Below are positions 45,659 through 56,522 of a stretch of 64,000 nucleotides of DNA, piece after piece. Origin of the DNA: Euwallacea fornicatus. Its lineage: Eukaryota > Arthropoda > Insecta > Coleoptera > Curculionidae. The position numbers and the translations under genes were made by a program. Where the stretch lies: NCBI RefSeq assembly GCF_040115645.1, contig NC_089544.1, positions 6,386,001 to 6,450,000 on the forward strand. The letters run 5' to 3'. The notes beneath the pieces were generated by a model that was not told the origin of the DNA, ran no database searches, and saw only the letters and a program-made list of their open reading frames with translations. Numbering within the stretch: the stretch's first letter is position 1; each line of letters begins with the position of its first letter.

Positions 45659-48241
45659 TTATATGTGAGTAATTTCCCGAAATGGAGGTCCTAAAGTATT
45701 CCTCAACTTAGACCAAAACTCTCTTTCTTTGCCCTCATCCGCAACCCATTGCAAGTAAATTCTGGTCTTCAGTAAGTACTTTAAAGTAGGAGTCAAATGA
45801 GCTTCGCTTACCGGACTTAGTTTGATCAATACAAGAGAATCGTCTACATATTCTCCTTCCTCCCCTCCGAAGAACAGCCTGTGATGTTCACAGATCTGAC
45901 TCTCCCAACGACACCACTGAGATTTCGCATAATTGTTGCTTATTACTAGCACAGTTTTACGGCTTTTAGCTACACTTTCCAGAACACTTTCGGATATAAT
46001 TGTCCCGATTTGAAAGTCCCTTTCGTACACACACAGCTTGAAAAACGGTTCACACGTTTCCACCATTGTTATAAGCTTAATTACAAAATCTCTGTCTTCA
46101 GTACTATATGAAACGAACGCGTCGTACTCATAGTTGGTATAACCTCTCTTGTAGCGACTATGTGGACGAATTTTCCCTTTCCTGCTCAAGTACAATCTGG
46201 CTAGGAATATCCAGTATTTAATGTGCCACCTGTACCAGAACACCAGTATGCATAGAAGAATGAGAAACACCAGAACACAAATGAACGGAAGCAAAAGAAA
46301 AATCTTTGTAGTCTTGTACTTACAAATTTGCTCTCCATACTCGGTTTTAGTCAAGAAATCGATTACTGTGATGTTGTCCAATTGATCTGGATAGCCGCAA
46401 TTTATTGGAGGATCAAATATTGACCCTTCGACAAAAATACTGTTTTGATTAGTTTGGTACCACTGTTGATAGGAATTATAAGTTACGGAACATTTGCATA
46501 AAATAGCGTTTTGTTCTAAATCTACACGTCGAACTTCGGAAAAATCCTCCAGCATGGCTACTGTCAAGTCAGAAATTTTATTCTTTGATAACACGATGGT
46601 AGCGAGTTTTTTATTGTATGAGAATGCCCTTTCCTCCCACGAATTGAGTGAATTGTAAGCAAGATCCACGTCGGTTAACGCTTTCAGAGGTCGGAAGTCC
46701 GTAGAAGCAATTGTAGTCAAAAAGTTCCTATCCAAATGCAATTGCTTCAAGTTTCCTAAATTTTCAAAAGGATTTTTACCACCGCTTACAATGATGTACT
46801 TAAGCCGACACCCCGAGAGCAGTAAAACTTCTAGCTTTGTCAAGTTAGTGAACACATCTGGAACAGCATCGCCATGAATCAGGAAATTGTTCATTAAATT
46901 CAAAAATCTCAGCTCTTGAAGCACGGAAAACGTATCTTTTTCTATGTAATAAATCGATGAATTATTCATATGCAGCACCCGTAGATTGATCAGTCCTTTA
47001 AAGGAGTTATTAAACAAATGCGCCAGACCGTTAAAATCTAAGTTAAGATGGGTCAAGCTACGCATATCCGAAAATTCCACTTCTTTTAATGTAAAATAAA
47101 CGTGGTGAGAGTCTCCAACTGGAGAATTGTTTTGCATGTCCAAATATGTAAGATTTTCCAATCGCAACACGCCCCTGGGAATCTCAGAGAGCTTGTTCCC
47201 GCTTAGAAAGAGGATTTTTAAGTTTGGAAGGTTTATAAACGCTTCATCTGTTATTTCAAGAGCCAAAACCTCCCTCAGATCCAATAAACTCAGGTTGGGC
47301 ATTAAAGGAAAACTGTTAGAATCAATGGTTTCAAACTGATTCTTGGATAAATTAAGACTAGATATGTTTGATTTAGCAATGGCCTCCATTAGGGCTTTAG
47401 GGATACTCTTCTTGAATCCCATGTCGAAGAGGTTTATTGCCTCCAAATCTATATTGACTTCAAGCATGTTGTTAAGCATTGCAGTAAGAGTCTCACTGTT
47501 TAAATTGTTTTCTCCCAGATGTAGTCTTCGAAGGTTCTTCAAATGCCTCATTGCTAATGGATGAATATCTTCTAAAAGACACAAAACCAAGCTGAGCTCT
47601 TGTAATAAAGAACTTTCCATTGGTCGAAAATCATTTTCTTTAATTCTTCCGAACTTATTGGCATCCAAGACAAGAATCTGTAGTTTCGGAAGAGATCTAG
47701 GGCTTATCGTGCTCGTAACATCGTACAAGTTCCCAAAAAAACCGTTGTTGTTGAGGAGGAGCAGCTGCAGGCTGTTGAGTCCCAAAAATGTATCTTTTTC
47801 CAAAATTTTCAATTTAGAATTAAAGGCAATTGAAAGATTTACCAATCTGTCCAAATTATGGAAAGTGCGAGCAGAAATCCTCTCCAGTTCATAATTTGCT
47901 TCAATCTGTAGGTCGATCAAGTGTCCTAGCTGATCAAAATCCCCAGATTTCAGCTGCTTAATATGAGTGTTGCTGACCTTAAAAGTTTTACTTCTCAGAG
48001 TCATATTTCGTGGTATTCCAGTGCAACTTTCTCTCCCGTAGCATAAGGAGTAATACCCAAAGTTTTCCCTACAAAAACATCCGGTGGAATTGTCGTACCC
48101 GATCAGCTTCCCAATAGAGCCCCCGGAATGGAGTCGTTTGGATGTCGGCACTGAAAGGGGGGTGAAAGCTTCGTCGCAGTAATCAAAGCATTGTGTGAGG
48201 TCGAAAAATATTGTCAGGAGCGTAGTAAAGAATAAATGCAT
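45659..48241 (-). CDS. Toll/TLR-like receptor, single coding exon, 860 aa
   Basis: Type I membrane receptor. The signal peptide is MHLFFTTLLTIFFDLTQC (1-18). A Cys-containing N-terminal cap (GCFCRENFGYYSLCYGRESC) precedes about 20 leucine-rich repeats (about 95-590; e.g. LTYLDMQNNS, LRFLNLMNNF). One C-terminal Cys cap follows (ILCKCSVTYNSYQQWY ... INCGYP). The membrane span is at about 647-670 (IFLLLPFICVLVFLILLCIL). The TIR domain is at about 704-850: box 1 YEYDAFVSYS, box 2 ERDFQIGTII, later SRKTVLVISNNYAKSQWCRW and an FW in box 3. A single Cys cap before the membrane resembles the vertebrate-like TLR/Toll-9 class more than classic Drosophila Toll. Box 2 has Ile where RDxxPG has Pro. The TIR would recruit an adaptor such as MyD88. 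The acceptor at 48275 puts the whole protein on one exon behind a 5' UTR intron. Confidence 0.95.
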   Translation of the reverse strand: MHLFFTTLLTIFFDLTQCFDYCDEAFTPLSVPTSKRLHSGGSIGKLIGYDNSTGCFCRENFGYYSLCYGRESCTGIPRNMTLRSKTFKVSNTHIKQLKSGDFDQLGHLIDLQIEANYELERISARTFHNLDRLVNLSIAFNSKLKILEKDTFLGLNSLQLLLLNNNGFFGNLYDVTSTISPRSLPKLQILVLDANKFGRIKENDFRPMESSLLQELSLVLCLLEDIHPLAMRHLKNLRRLHLGENNLNSETLTAMLNNMLEVNIDLEAINLFDMGFKKSIPKALMEAIAKSNISSLNLSKNQFETIDSNSFPLMPNLSLLDLREVLALEITDEAFINLPNLKILFLSGNKLSEIPRGVLRLENLTYLDMQNNSPVGDSHHVYFTLKEVEFSDMRSLTHLNLDFNGLAHLFNNSFKGLINLRVLHMNNSSIYYIEKDTFSVLQELRFLNLMNNFLIHGDAVPDVFTNLTKLEVLLLSGCRLKYIIVSGGKNPFENLGNLKQLHLDRNFLTTIASTDFRPLKALTDVDLAYNSLNSWEERAFSYNKKLATIVLSKNKISDLTVAMLEDFSEVRRVDLEQNAILCKCSVTYNSYQQWYQTNQNSIFVEGSIFDPPINCGYPDQLDNITVIDFLTKTEYGEQICKYKTTKIFLLLPFICVLVFLILLCILVFWYRWHIKYWIFLARLYLSRKGKIRPHSRYKRGYTNYEYDAFVSYSTEDRDFVIKLITMVETCEPFFKLCVYERDFQIGTIISESVLESVAKSRKTVLVISNNYAKSQWCRWESQICEHHRLFFGGEEGEYVDDSLVLIKLSPVSEAHLTPTLKYLLKTRIYLQWVADEGKEREFWSKLRNTLGPPFREITHI

Positions 48242-48277
48242 GGCTTGGTGAAGATAGGAGGCATAGCTTTAAATCTG
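48214..48277 (-). promoter_or_regulatory. Splice acceptor and overlapping uORF before the Toll start
   Basis: On the - strand, tttcttcttatttcag ends at 48275, so the exon starts at 48274. An upstream ATG at 48264 opens a 16-codon frame (MPPIFTKPCIYSLLRS) that ends at 48214, beyond the main ATG at 48241 and out of frame. This would lower translation of the receptor unless scanning leaks past it. Confidence 0.6.
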
Positions 48278-49820
48278 AAATAAGAAGAAAATTATTTAGA
48301 TTCTTTTGAAGACTTCGCACTCGAAAAGACTCTCAGGTATTTAAAAAAAGCATATCCAGAGCGCCAATATGAGTGCCGAATGCTCTCTCTGTCGGTCTTT
48401 CATATTACCACACGTCATAATAAAACCAAAACAGACAAAAAAGCCGACCATATAATCACACATCTATAAATAATTACTAATGAGCATTGTGACAAGTACC
48501 TCGATCACTGTGATTGGTTCAACGTCAAATAAAAAAAAAACGCAACCTGTTCGTGAAATTTGCAAAATCGTACATTAATTCAAATCCTCTTTCGGTTTTC
48601 AAGATCCCAGTGCCCAATAGTTACGTTAGAATTTACGACACTCTGTTTGGGATATTTCTGAATGATTTATACAAATGTCCACGTTTCTAGTCCTGGTTCC
48701 AGAGTTTGCGATAACACAAAACACTAATGTCACATTTTTTTTATTTATACACAAAAAGACCTCCCGTGTGGGAATTTTAATGTCCATTACCCAATTTTTA
48801 CAACCCCTAATGCTATTCTACTTTCGGGAATTGCAATTTATGAGTTCTACGTGACAAAATTGATATGGGAAAATGGTTTTTTGTTGAGCCCGCAAAAGGA
48901 GAGAGAGCCCTACAAAGTGTGTGCAACATGCCGAGCGACATTGATGCGAAGCTGGAAAGTTTTTATTCCGTTGATATTCTGGTGATATTTTAATGATTTT
49001 TCTTGGAAAAAGCTGGCTGAAAACGCCTCTAAAAACTCCGAACCTGATGGACCCTGCAAATGAAATATTTAGCGGATATTTTTCTTTAACGGACGTTATA
49101 ACTCCACCTCAGGAGTTGTCGCTCTAAAAAATTGTACCTATTTCAGCCCGTTTTCGTGATCCCCTTGCACCTGTCGGGACTTCATTCTTGACGTACTTGT
49201 TAGTTTATTTTTTACGTACCAGTAATTTTTTTTGGACTGCACAATAACTAATTAAGCACCGATAATCGCTTTAAAAGTTATTTTACCATATGTATGCACT
49301 AAAAAAGATACATTTTAAGTAGCCTCTGGTGATAAACACCTAACTAGTTATGCTTTCAAGCGATATATTTTTGAGAAAAAAATCTAATAATTCCTGAGAA
49401 TATCATAAAATAATTAACTAAAATACTGTAATATCTGCTACATACCAACATGTTAATTCTAGAAATGCTTTTGAAATCTGTTCCGAACGTAAGCGGTAAT
49501 TCCAAGCTTTCACGTTTTATCTGTTGATAAGATTCATTAGCGTTTTTGCTGGTCGAACATTGCGAATCAAACAAGCCAAAATTAATTCCTCGGTATGCAG
49601 GTTTTTTTTGGGTGTAAACGTGATTTTTGCCTTTATCATGCCATCATCGTAACGTTTTATTTAAAACCCGGGTTAAGCTTTTAATGCTTCTATTGACTTT
49701 CACATACTAAAATCAAGGATGCGAGTCTAGTCAAATATTGCTTGTATCCGTAATTTATTCAAGCATAAGAAAGAGCATATTTTTCTGATTTAAAGTATTT
49801 ATAAAAATATATGTACAGGG
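48275..49820. other. Upstream of the Toll coding exon, nothing recognised
   Basis: Should hold the 5' UTR intron, the first exon and the promoter, but I cannot place a start site. No repeat ends seen. Confidence 0.3.
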
Positions 49821-49925
49821 TGTCCCTGAACTACCTAGCCCAAGTTCAGGTTAGTTCAGGTTATTTCCACCAGTAGCAGAACCACCGTTCTATTTGTAAA
49901 TAGAACGGTGGTTCTACTACTACGG
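49817..49925. repeat. Repeat end with a perfect 18-bp hairpin
   Basis: TA-CAGGGTGTCCCTGAACTACC starts a repeat of the CAGGG class. Just inside, AGAACCACCGTTCTATTT (49878-49895), two bases, then its exact complement (49898-49915) form a tight hairpin, itself flanked by 'cttaggttagttcagg'-type short direct repeats. No matching right end was found. Confidence 0.6.
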
Positions 49926-50339
49926 TTTGATACATCAAATGCTAACAAAAATGTAAGGTGAAAAATTTCGGAAAACTTGACCCACTTTGAGGAAATTTCT
50001 TTTTTTATTTTTGAGTACTTGTGCTTTGTACTGCTAATTCTCCTGTTTCTACCTTTGCACTGCCGCTATAAAAATTCTAATAGTAGTTTTAAGAAACCAC
50101 TTAAATTTACTATTTTAAACAACCATTGTGAATTTATCTGATATATACTTTGCTGACTTCCACTGATCTAAAAGATTCCCCATCATATCATTTCGCCCTT
50201 CCTAAAAAAATCTACGACTCAGCACCTTTCTAGAGCCCTACCGTTTTCTGAGTTTACCTTACTTTTCAGAGTCAGGGAAATGTCAGTTATTGTGAAATAC
50301 CACTTGCAAAGAGAAAAACTGTATTTGCAAAAATTGAAA

Positions 50340-50620
50340 AACATCTTAAACAAGACACTATAAGTTGTAAATATTGTTCAAAATGTCCTCCACGTTGATG
50401 CAAACACAACTTAAACCTCCGAAGAATGGTTCGAATGACGCGACCAATCTCTCTTCTCCTTTCACCCATTTGAACACAACCTGCATGTATTGTCTGTTTA
50501 AGTTCTTCAATTCTGTCCACATTGTCTTTGTACACAAGTATTTTTAACGTACCCCAAATATTTTGCAAATACAGTATTTCTCTGTACAAGTGGTTTTCAA
50601 TAACTGACACTACCCTCACT
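50340..50620 (-). pseudogene. Transposase C-terminal fragment (element A superfamily)
   Basis: The - strand reads YLQNIWGTLKILVYKDNVDR, a decayed 'FFLWGTLKxxVY' block, then IEELKQTIHAGCVQ and LRRFKLCLHQRGGHFEQYLQ before the stop region. This is the normal C-terminal end of the superfamily, as in GNFEHIL of the copy at 16163. Upstream catalytic motifs are absent. Confidence 0.65.
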
Positions 50621-52577
50621 CTCTTAAAATTAAGGTAAATTCAAGAAATCGGACCACAGTAGAAAGGTACTTGGTTGTAGATGTTGTTCATGAAGTGTGA
50701 GATAGTAGAAAACGGCAAAAATTTTGCAGCAATGGACAGTTGAAAATTTAACAACAAGAAGGTAATCAAAAAGTTTAACGTTCAAGCTTTTGAAACCTCG
50801 TCAAAGTGCAAATATGATGAACTGGCAATGGTTGTTTAAAAAAGGAAATTTAAGAAGCTTTCTCCTGTAAACTTAAATTTTTTTTTTTTAATATAAACTT
50901 TCCATGATAATGGACGGAGCAATACAGGGTGGTCCATAAAAAAATTTCACATGTTCAAATACATTGTATTTTCGAGGAATTCTTGTTTGAACTAAGTTTC
51001 GCAGAAAAATTTAATTACAATTACTGGTAATATTTGAGCGGCCATGAACAATCATAATACCTGTATGAATCGCTTAATAAAAAAAACACTATCCGTTGTT
51101 CTGTACAGAGTATGAATAAGCCGTGCTGATGAACTAGAATTAATATAGATAACAGCCTCAAAACAATTTCGATTAATTATAAAAAGACCAAAAAACAAAA
51201 TAAACCATTAAAAGTCGGATATAAAATTCTCAATATGACGTGAACAAATATAAAAAGAATTTTAACTTTTTTAAACGTTAAAAAGTGTCCTTTAACGTTG
51301 AATGAAACGTCGAAAAGCGCCGTTTCGTATTATCATCCTCAAACGACGGATACATAGGGAATGACTGATGCGTCGCCACATTTATTACCAAATTTGTGGT
51401 TTGAATATTTATTTTTATGTTTTCTTGGGCAGATAACGAAAAAACCAGTCACCTTCATTAATAATATTGACTTATTTGCCAAATGGTCCAATAAAAAAAT
51501 TCAGTATAACCTGCCTGGAGGCCAGTGTAGCTCTGACCGCATTCAGTTTCAGCAAAGTATTTTGCTTACGTTTATTTTGTTCATATCAAACAATCTTGAA
51601 CGCGGTGAACGTAGTTAAACATTTAATTATAATTTTCGGTTCGTTATGCTGAGATTAGTGGTAATAGTTTATCGAATAAACATTCAACATGTTAAGTGGA
51701 AATTGTTAATTAAGTTATAACTGCTAGGCTGGTTATTAAGTGTGTTCTAATTATATCCAACTTTCTCCACCGACAAAGAGCCAAGTAAATTATCAAAACG
51801 ATTATTGCCGATACAGATTTGATGATAGTTAATTGGATGATTTATAGTTTCCAGCGTTTTCATATTTACGTAGAGCAAAAATCCCATTTTAATTTTCAAA
51901 AATAAATATGGCTCGTAAACACACAGCCCCATTTCTTTGTCAACATTTTTAATGGACTCGAATAACGTCTCTACCCCCATGTGTGACCCAATACCATGCT
52001 ATCGCAGGCGAAATTTTTATTGACATTTCCAGAATGATATTTGATTTTCGCCGTTTAAGATGCTGCAGGAGTCTCGCGCTTACCGGTCGGAAAAACGATT
52101 TTCCAAAAATACGTACTCACCCAAAAAAATATGAAACGATTTTACTGGTGGAAAAAACTGCGTTTTTACCCTTAACGAACTTATTCAAAACACCACAACT
52201 GCACTTCGTCGGGAATATTCCTTATTTGTTGGAACGAATAATAAAATGTAATTTTTAAAGTGAAATATACAGCAATAATATATTTAGTTGTTTAAAGCAC
52301 GTACTTGCAATGCGGCCTCGTCGAAACAATTTAGCCGAACGGAGGCCGAAAAATAACTAGTTCCTCTTCACAAATTTAACATAACATTTTAGTGTGAGAT
52401 CATTAAGTAAATACCTCGTTCCATACCATTTTACCGGTATGCTGGTAATTGTATACATGTTACAAAGTTGGATCAAATAATTAATCTATTTACGCATTTC
52501 CATATCTATCTGGCTATCCATATATTAGACAGAATACTTGGAATTGTCGAATTCATTAGATATTACCTACTCATGTA
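50621..52577. other. Intergenic, one solitary repeat end
   Basis: A lone TA-CAGGGTGGTCCATAAAAAA lies at about 50924-50945 with no mirror found. The open frames at 51361-51652 and 51747-52258 carry no recognised domain. Confidence 0.35.
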
Positions 52578-53342
52578 CTGGATGTACCAAATTAAGTGCG
52601 CACCACTATTAACTTTGTTATTAGTGGAGGTAGTACTCTAATTTAAATTGCAAATAGTCGTATTTTCTTAGGCTTGTTACTATGGTGCTACTAAAAAATA
52701 ATTGAAGATCACGTGGCAAGAATAATTTTTAGAACCTTATTGTTTTTAAATGAAATATTGGGTATATCTATGAAACAAATTAAAACAAGTTTAATTTTAT
52801 ACAAAAAACTAACTTTTTTCTAAAATGAAAATTTTTTGTTAGATTCGTTAGATTTACGTACGATTTCAACATATCACATTTTTCTCTGTGTGAAAAAGGC
52901 ATTTTAAAACATTTCAGCCCATTCACCATAAATTTACAACTGCCTTAAATTTTACACGTTAGCTGACTAATGCATTATATTTGACATTTTTTGTTTTCAG
53001 CCACTCAGCCTTTACTAGATTAAATTAATTTCATTGATTGCCGTTTTGACAATTAGAACTAAAATTAGCTCAACGTTTTCAAAAATATTTCTTTTACAAC
53101 AAAATGTATCAAAGTTTTTTGTCTAAAAGTAAAGTAGTTTTAATTTGATTTCTAAATATACACAGTGTTCCATTAAAAAAAATGTTTTTAAGATCATCTT
53201 TACAACGCGATGCTCAATTGTTGTTCTCGTATCGCCATCGCAACTAGCCCGAGGAAATACAGTTTTTTGGAATTTAAACTCAGGGTCCATCTCTACTAAT
53301 AACAAAATTAACAATGGTGCGCACTTAATTTGGTACTCCCCG
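52578..53342. repeat. Foldback element with TA target
   Basis: Starts TA-CTGGATGTACCAAATTAAGTGCGCACC and ends with the mirror ...GGTGCGCACTTAATTTGGTACTCCCCG-TA, continuing into 'aactttgttattag' and 'ctaataacaaaatt'. Length 765 bp. Terminal sequence differs from the CAGGG group, so it is a separate family. No coding capacity. Confidence 0.8.
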
Positions 53343-56100
53343 TATAATGCGAAATTTTTAAAACGTTCATGAATTTATAATTGGAGCTCAGAAAAAACTT
53401 AGCTTGGTGTCATTTATGTATAGAGTCTCAAGAGAGAACCGTGTTGCATTAATGAAGGCAATTAACCCCAATTTCCGGCCCTCTTTGGGAAATCCCAACT
53501 AAATAATCTTAAATTAAAACCCTTTAATTGCCAGATTTTGTTTTAAAGGCCTTTTTGATATGTGGCATAAAAATGGTTGATCCTCTGAAAAGGATATAGA
53601 AACATTTCATTGATGTTATTCATCTCCCAAATGTACCCTCGACTTTCATAGCGTGAGCATTTCGAGGCGTTTGCTATAAATTTCGTCAGGTTTCATGCTT
53701 ATGACCAATGTGTCGGAATTTAGGATTCTTCCTTAAGCATATAGATCTCGTTTATTTACATTCACGTGCATAACCATGCAAAGAATTTGGAAAATGTGAG
53801 AGGTCCTACAATTTATTTTTTGGACGTGGGGTAAATTGTTAAGCCGACGCTTCGAAATGTCTTGGACATTTTTTGCCATTTATTCTCTTACAGCCCATTT
53901 GTCGTTTCAAATAAAAAAATCTATGCATCAACAAAGCTGGAACAAGAGACAATGAAAATAGTTCACACCAGCAGCGGGAAAAAAGAGATTTATTATAACC
54001 AAACGAGCAATTCCTTCTGCATAACAAAAATTCGAACAGTCTCATTGAGCGATAGAGTTTAAAAAATGTTACAACTGGAATTTATTATTTTGTCTGGTAC
54101 TAATTGGCTTCAGTAATGATAATGAAAATGCGAAACTTCTCGACATTTCTCAAAACACCTTCGACTCCCTAAAATTATGTAAATCTCAAGTACTCGTGAC
54201 TATTAACTTGTCAAAATTTTTTTTACATTTTCTACTCACACTTCTCAATTTTCAAATTCTCAGTTTCTTCGAGTTGCTTCAGGAAGAATTTATTGAACTT
54301 GAAAATTTTTAAAAAGAAGTAGTAAGTATGCTATTACGTAAATCGTTATTTCATCAAACAACTAATTTAACAGGTGGTCCTCGTTAACTGGTCATGTTTT
54401 TAGTTTTCTTACTAAGACCTTGTCGCACGCAACGAAAATTTTCGCTCTTCGTTTAGGATGTAGGTACGCACGCTGACTTCTACTTTTCACACGGTTCTAA
54501 ACCTCCACTAAATTGTGACATTGGGATAAATATATTCGAACTTTTTATTTCAAATTACGGTTAAGATCCATGTTGTGAGAGCCGACGGTATTTTAATTTA
54601 TTTGAATCGAACTAGATTTGTTATAAATCAAACGCAACCATCTATTCGAAAGCTATCTTTTCCGGTAACACACTTTGATATAATATTTTAAATCCAACAT
54701 ACAGGATGTCCCAAATCAAAGGTTAAATGTGTCAATCACACTCTATGGATAAAATTGATAAATACTTTTTTCCGCAGGACTCTTCAGTAGATTGAAAAAA
54801 ATGTGGCATTTAATGATTTTTTTCTGTTCAAATATTTGTAATTTAACCTGAAACATCTTCTATATTTCATTTTAAAATACCCACTCTCAGAATTCCATTC
54901 AGGGAAAAACATTTTTTAAACTTATCTAATAAAAAATAGCTTAAAATCTTTCGTCTGCCGTAATAGTATTGATCGTATATGTAGTACATAAATATAAACA
55001 AAGATAAACCACAAGCTATAGTAACTACGTATTTGAAATGTTTATAAGTTCTTTGCATAATTATTAGTTTTAAGGTACTAAAGACAGGGATATATACCAT
55101 TTTTCGCATTCAATGAACAATAATCTAAAGCACACCGGTTTTTCCTCCTAAATCCTAAATTATGAATTTTAAAATTTGCTGACAAAGTATATGGAAATTA
55201 AATTAGTTTGTCAATAAACACATTTAAAAAGTAGTTTTTATTACGGTCCGCCTTTGTAAAATCAGTATAAGAATTCCCGTCTCCTTGTCACCGTATGATA
55301 CATAAATTAAGAATATATGATGCAGAAATTCAAAATCTTAATTAAGAAGGATAAAAATATCTAACTCTTCACGTAATTTACATTCTAAATTTGGTGATTT
55401 CTCATATTCCCATTTGTATCATTTCATTTTAAACGAAAAACGTGCCATAATTTTAGATCGCAAAAAGTTACACAAAGTTTTAATGGGAAATGTTTTAAGA
55501 AATTCTCTTGTTTGAGTCTTACGTTACAGTAGTGAGACAATTTTCTATAACACATGAATTTCAAAGGAGAAGTCACAAACATGGTCGCTTTGTAGATTTT
55601 AACAAAGCTATATAAATCGTCTTCCGTAAGCTCCGATAAATCAACGTAGTGGCAACTTTATCCGGACGATAATGTCCTTGGCTACCACGAAACTAGTCAA
55701 TATTGTATCTTTGCTTGAATATTTCCGCATGTGTGATCTTTTTGATACCGCATTGAATTGATTTTACCTAAATCTATTTCTTATAGAATTTTCACCGTTT
55801 TTATCCAAACTTCAAAATATCGAACAGTTATCATAAGATACTTGTTTTGGAAAATACTACTTTCTTATGACAAAAATTGACCACCTAAAAAGGCTTTTTC
55901 CATGAATTTCTTGAACAACTTGCATTAAAAGATTTTTCGCTATTTCAGCAACCCGGCAAAAAAGGATTCCCAAAGCATGCAAAAAATTCCTAAAAAAATA
56001 AAGTTTTCTCACTTTTCTCTTAATCTCCTTCGAACTACGTTGGTACCCTGCTGCTGGGTCCCAATTAAAATAAATTGCAGGTCATAAAAAAAGACTTACA
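53343..56100. other. Intergenic, nothing firm
   Basis: A solitary end 'TA-CAGGATGTCCCAAATCAAAG' lies at about 54703. The paired frames at 53839-54062 on both strands are not supported by any motif. No exon seen. Confidence 0.35.
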
Positions 56101-56128
56101 AAACAAGCTCTGTAGAATCACATAAATC

Positions 56129-56345
56129 AGTCAGAGTTTGCTCCGAAGCGGCGTCGCTCTGGCTGCCAATTTGGGGCATCGTTTGAGAGCTGCTCTGGAT
56201 TTCTGGACCAGTGCGCTTCTGGCTAGAGTTAGAGTAAACGGCGCCGCGACGCTCTCCAGAGCTACAATATCGAACTTCGAGTTAAATGAACTCCAAATGG
56301 GCATTGACGTATCAACGTCGATATGGCTGAATAGGAAATCGAACG
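56129..56345 (+). promoter_or_regulatory. Probable first (5' UTR) exon and start site of the small membrane protein gene
   Basis: TCAGTC at 56127-56132 matches the arthropod initiator consensus, and the following 200 bases are unusually GC-rich for this window. They end in a strong donor (AACG|gtaagt). A second exon starts at 56462 after cctaacatttttgtag. Joined, all frames from the first exon meet a stop before the ATG at 56523. One uORF begins at an ATG in the first exon (MGIDVSTSIWLNRKSN) and ends just after the junction. So this is leader, not coding sequence. Confidence 0.45.
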
Positions 56346-56522
56346 GTAAGTTTTCAAAATGTGGCTATTACTTTCTTTCTTATCAACGGTTTTACGGCAT
56401 TTATTTTCTGCTTTGAGGTACGATTTCACAGATAAAACTCTTACCTAACATTTTTGTAGACTTTATATACGAAGCCTCTGAGTCCTGAATAAGATAGATC
56501 ACTAGAGCCTAGTCTAATCACT

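Noticed and set aside
47127..47894. Three + strand open frames opposite the Toll gene
   Set aside because: They are antisense shadows of the leucine-rich repeat coding sequence (Leu-rich strands give long antisense frames).
48765..48785. GGGAATTTTA as an NF-kappaB-type site upstream of the Toll gene
   Set aside because: It only partly fits the consensus and its distance from the unknown start site cannot be judged; such matches are common by chance.
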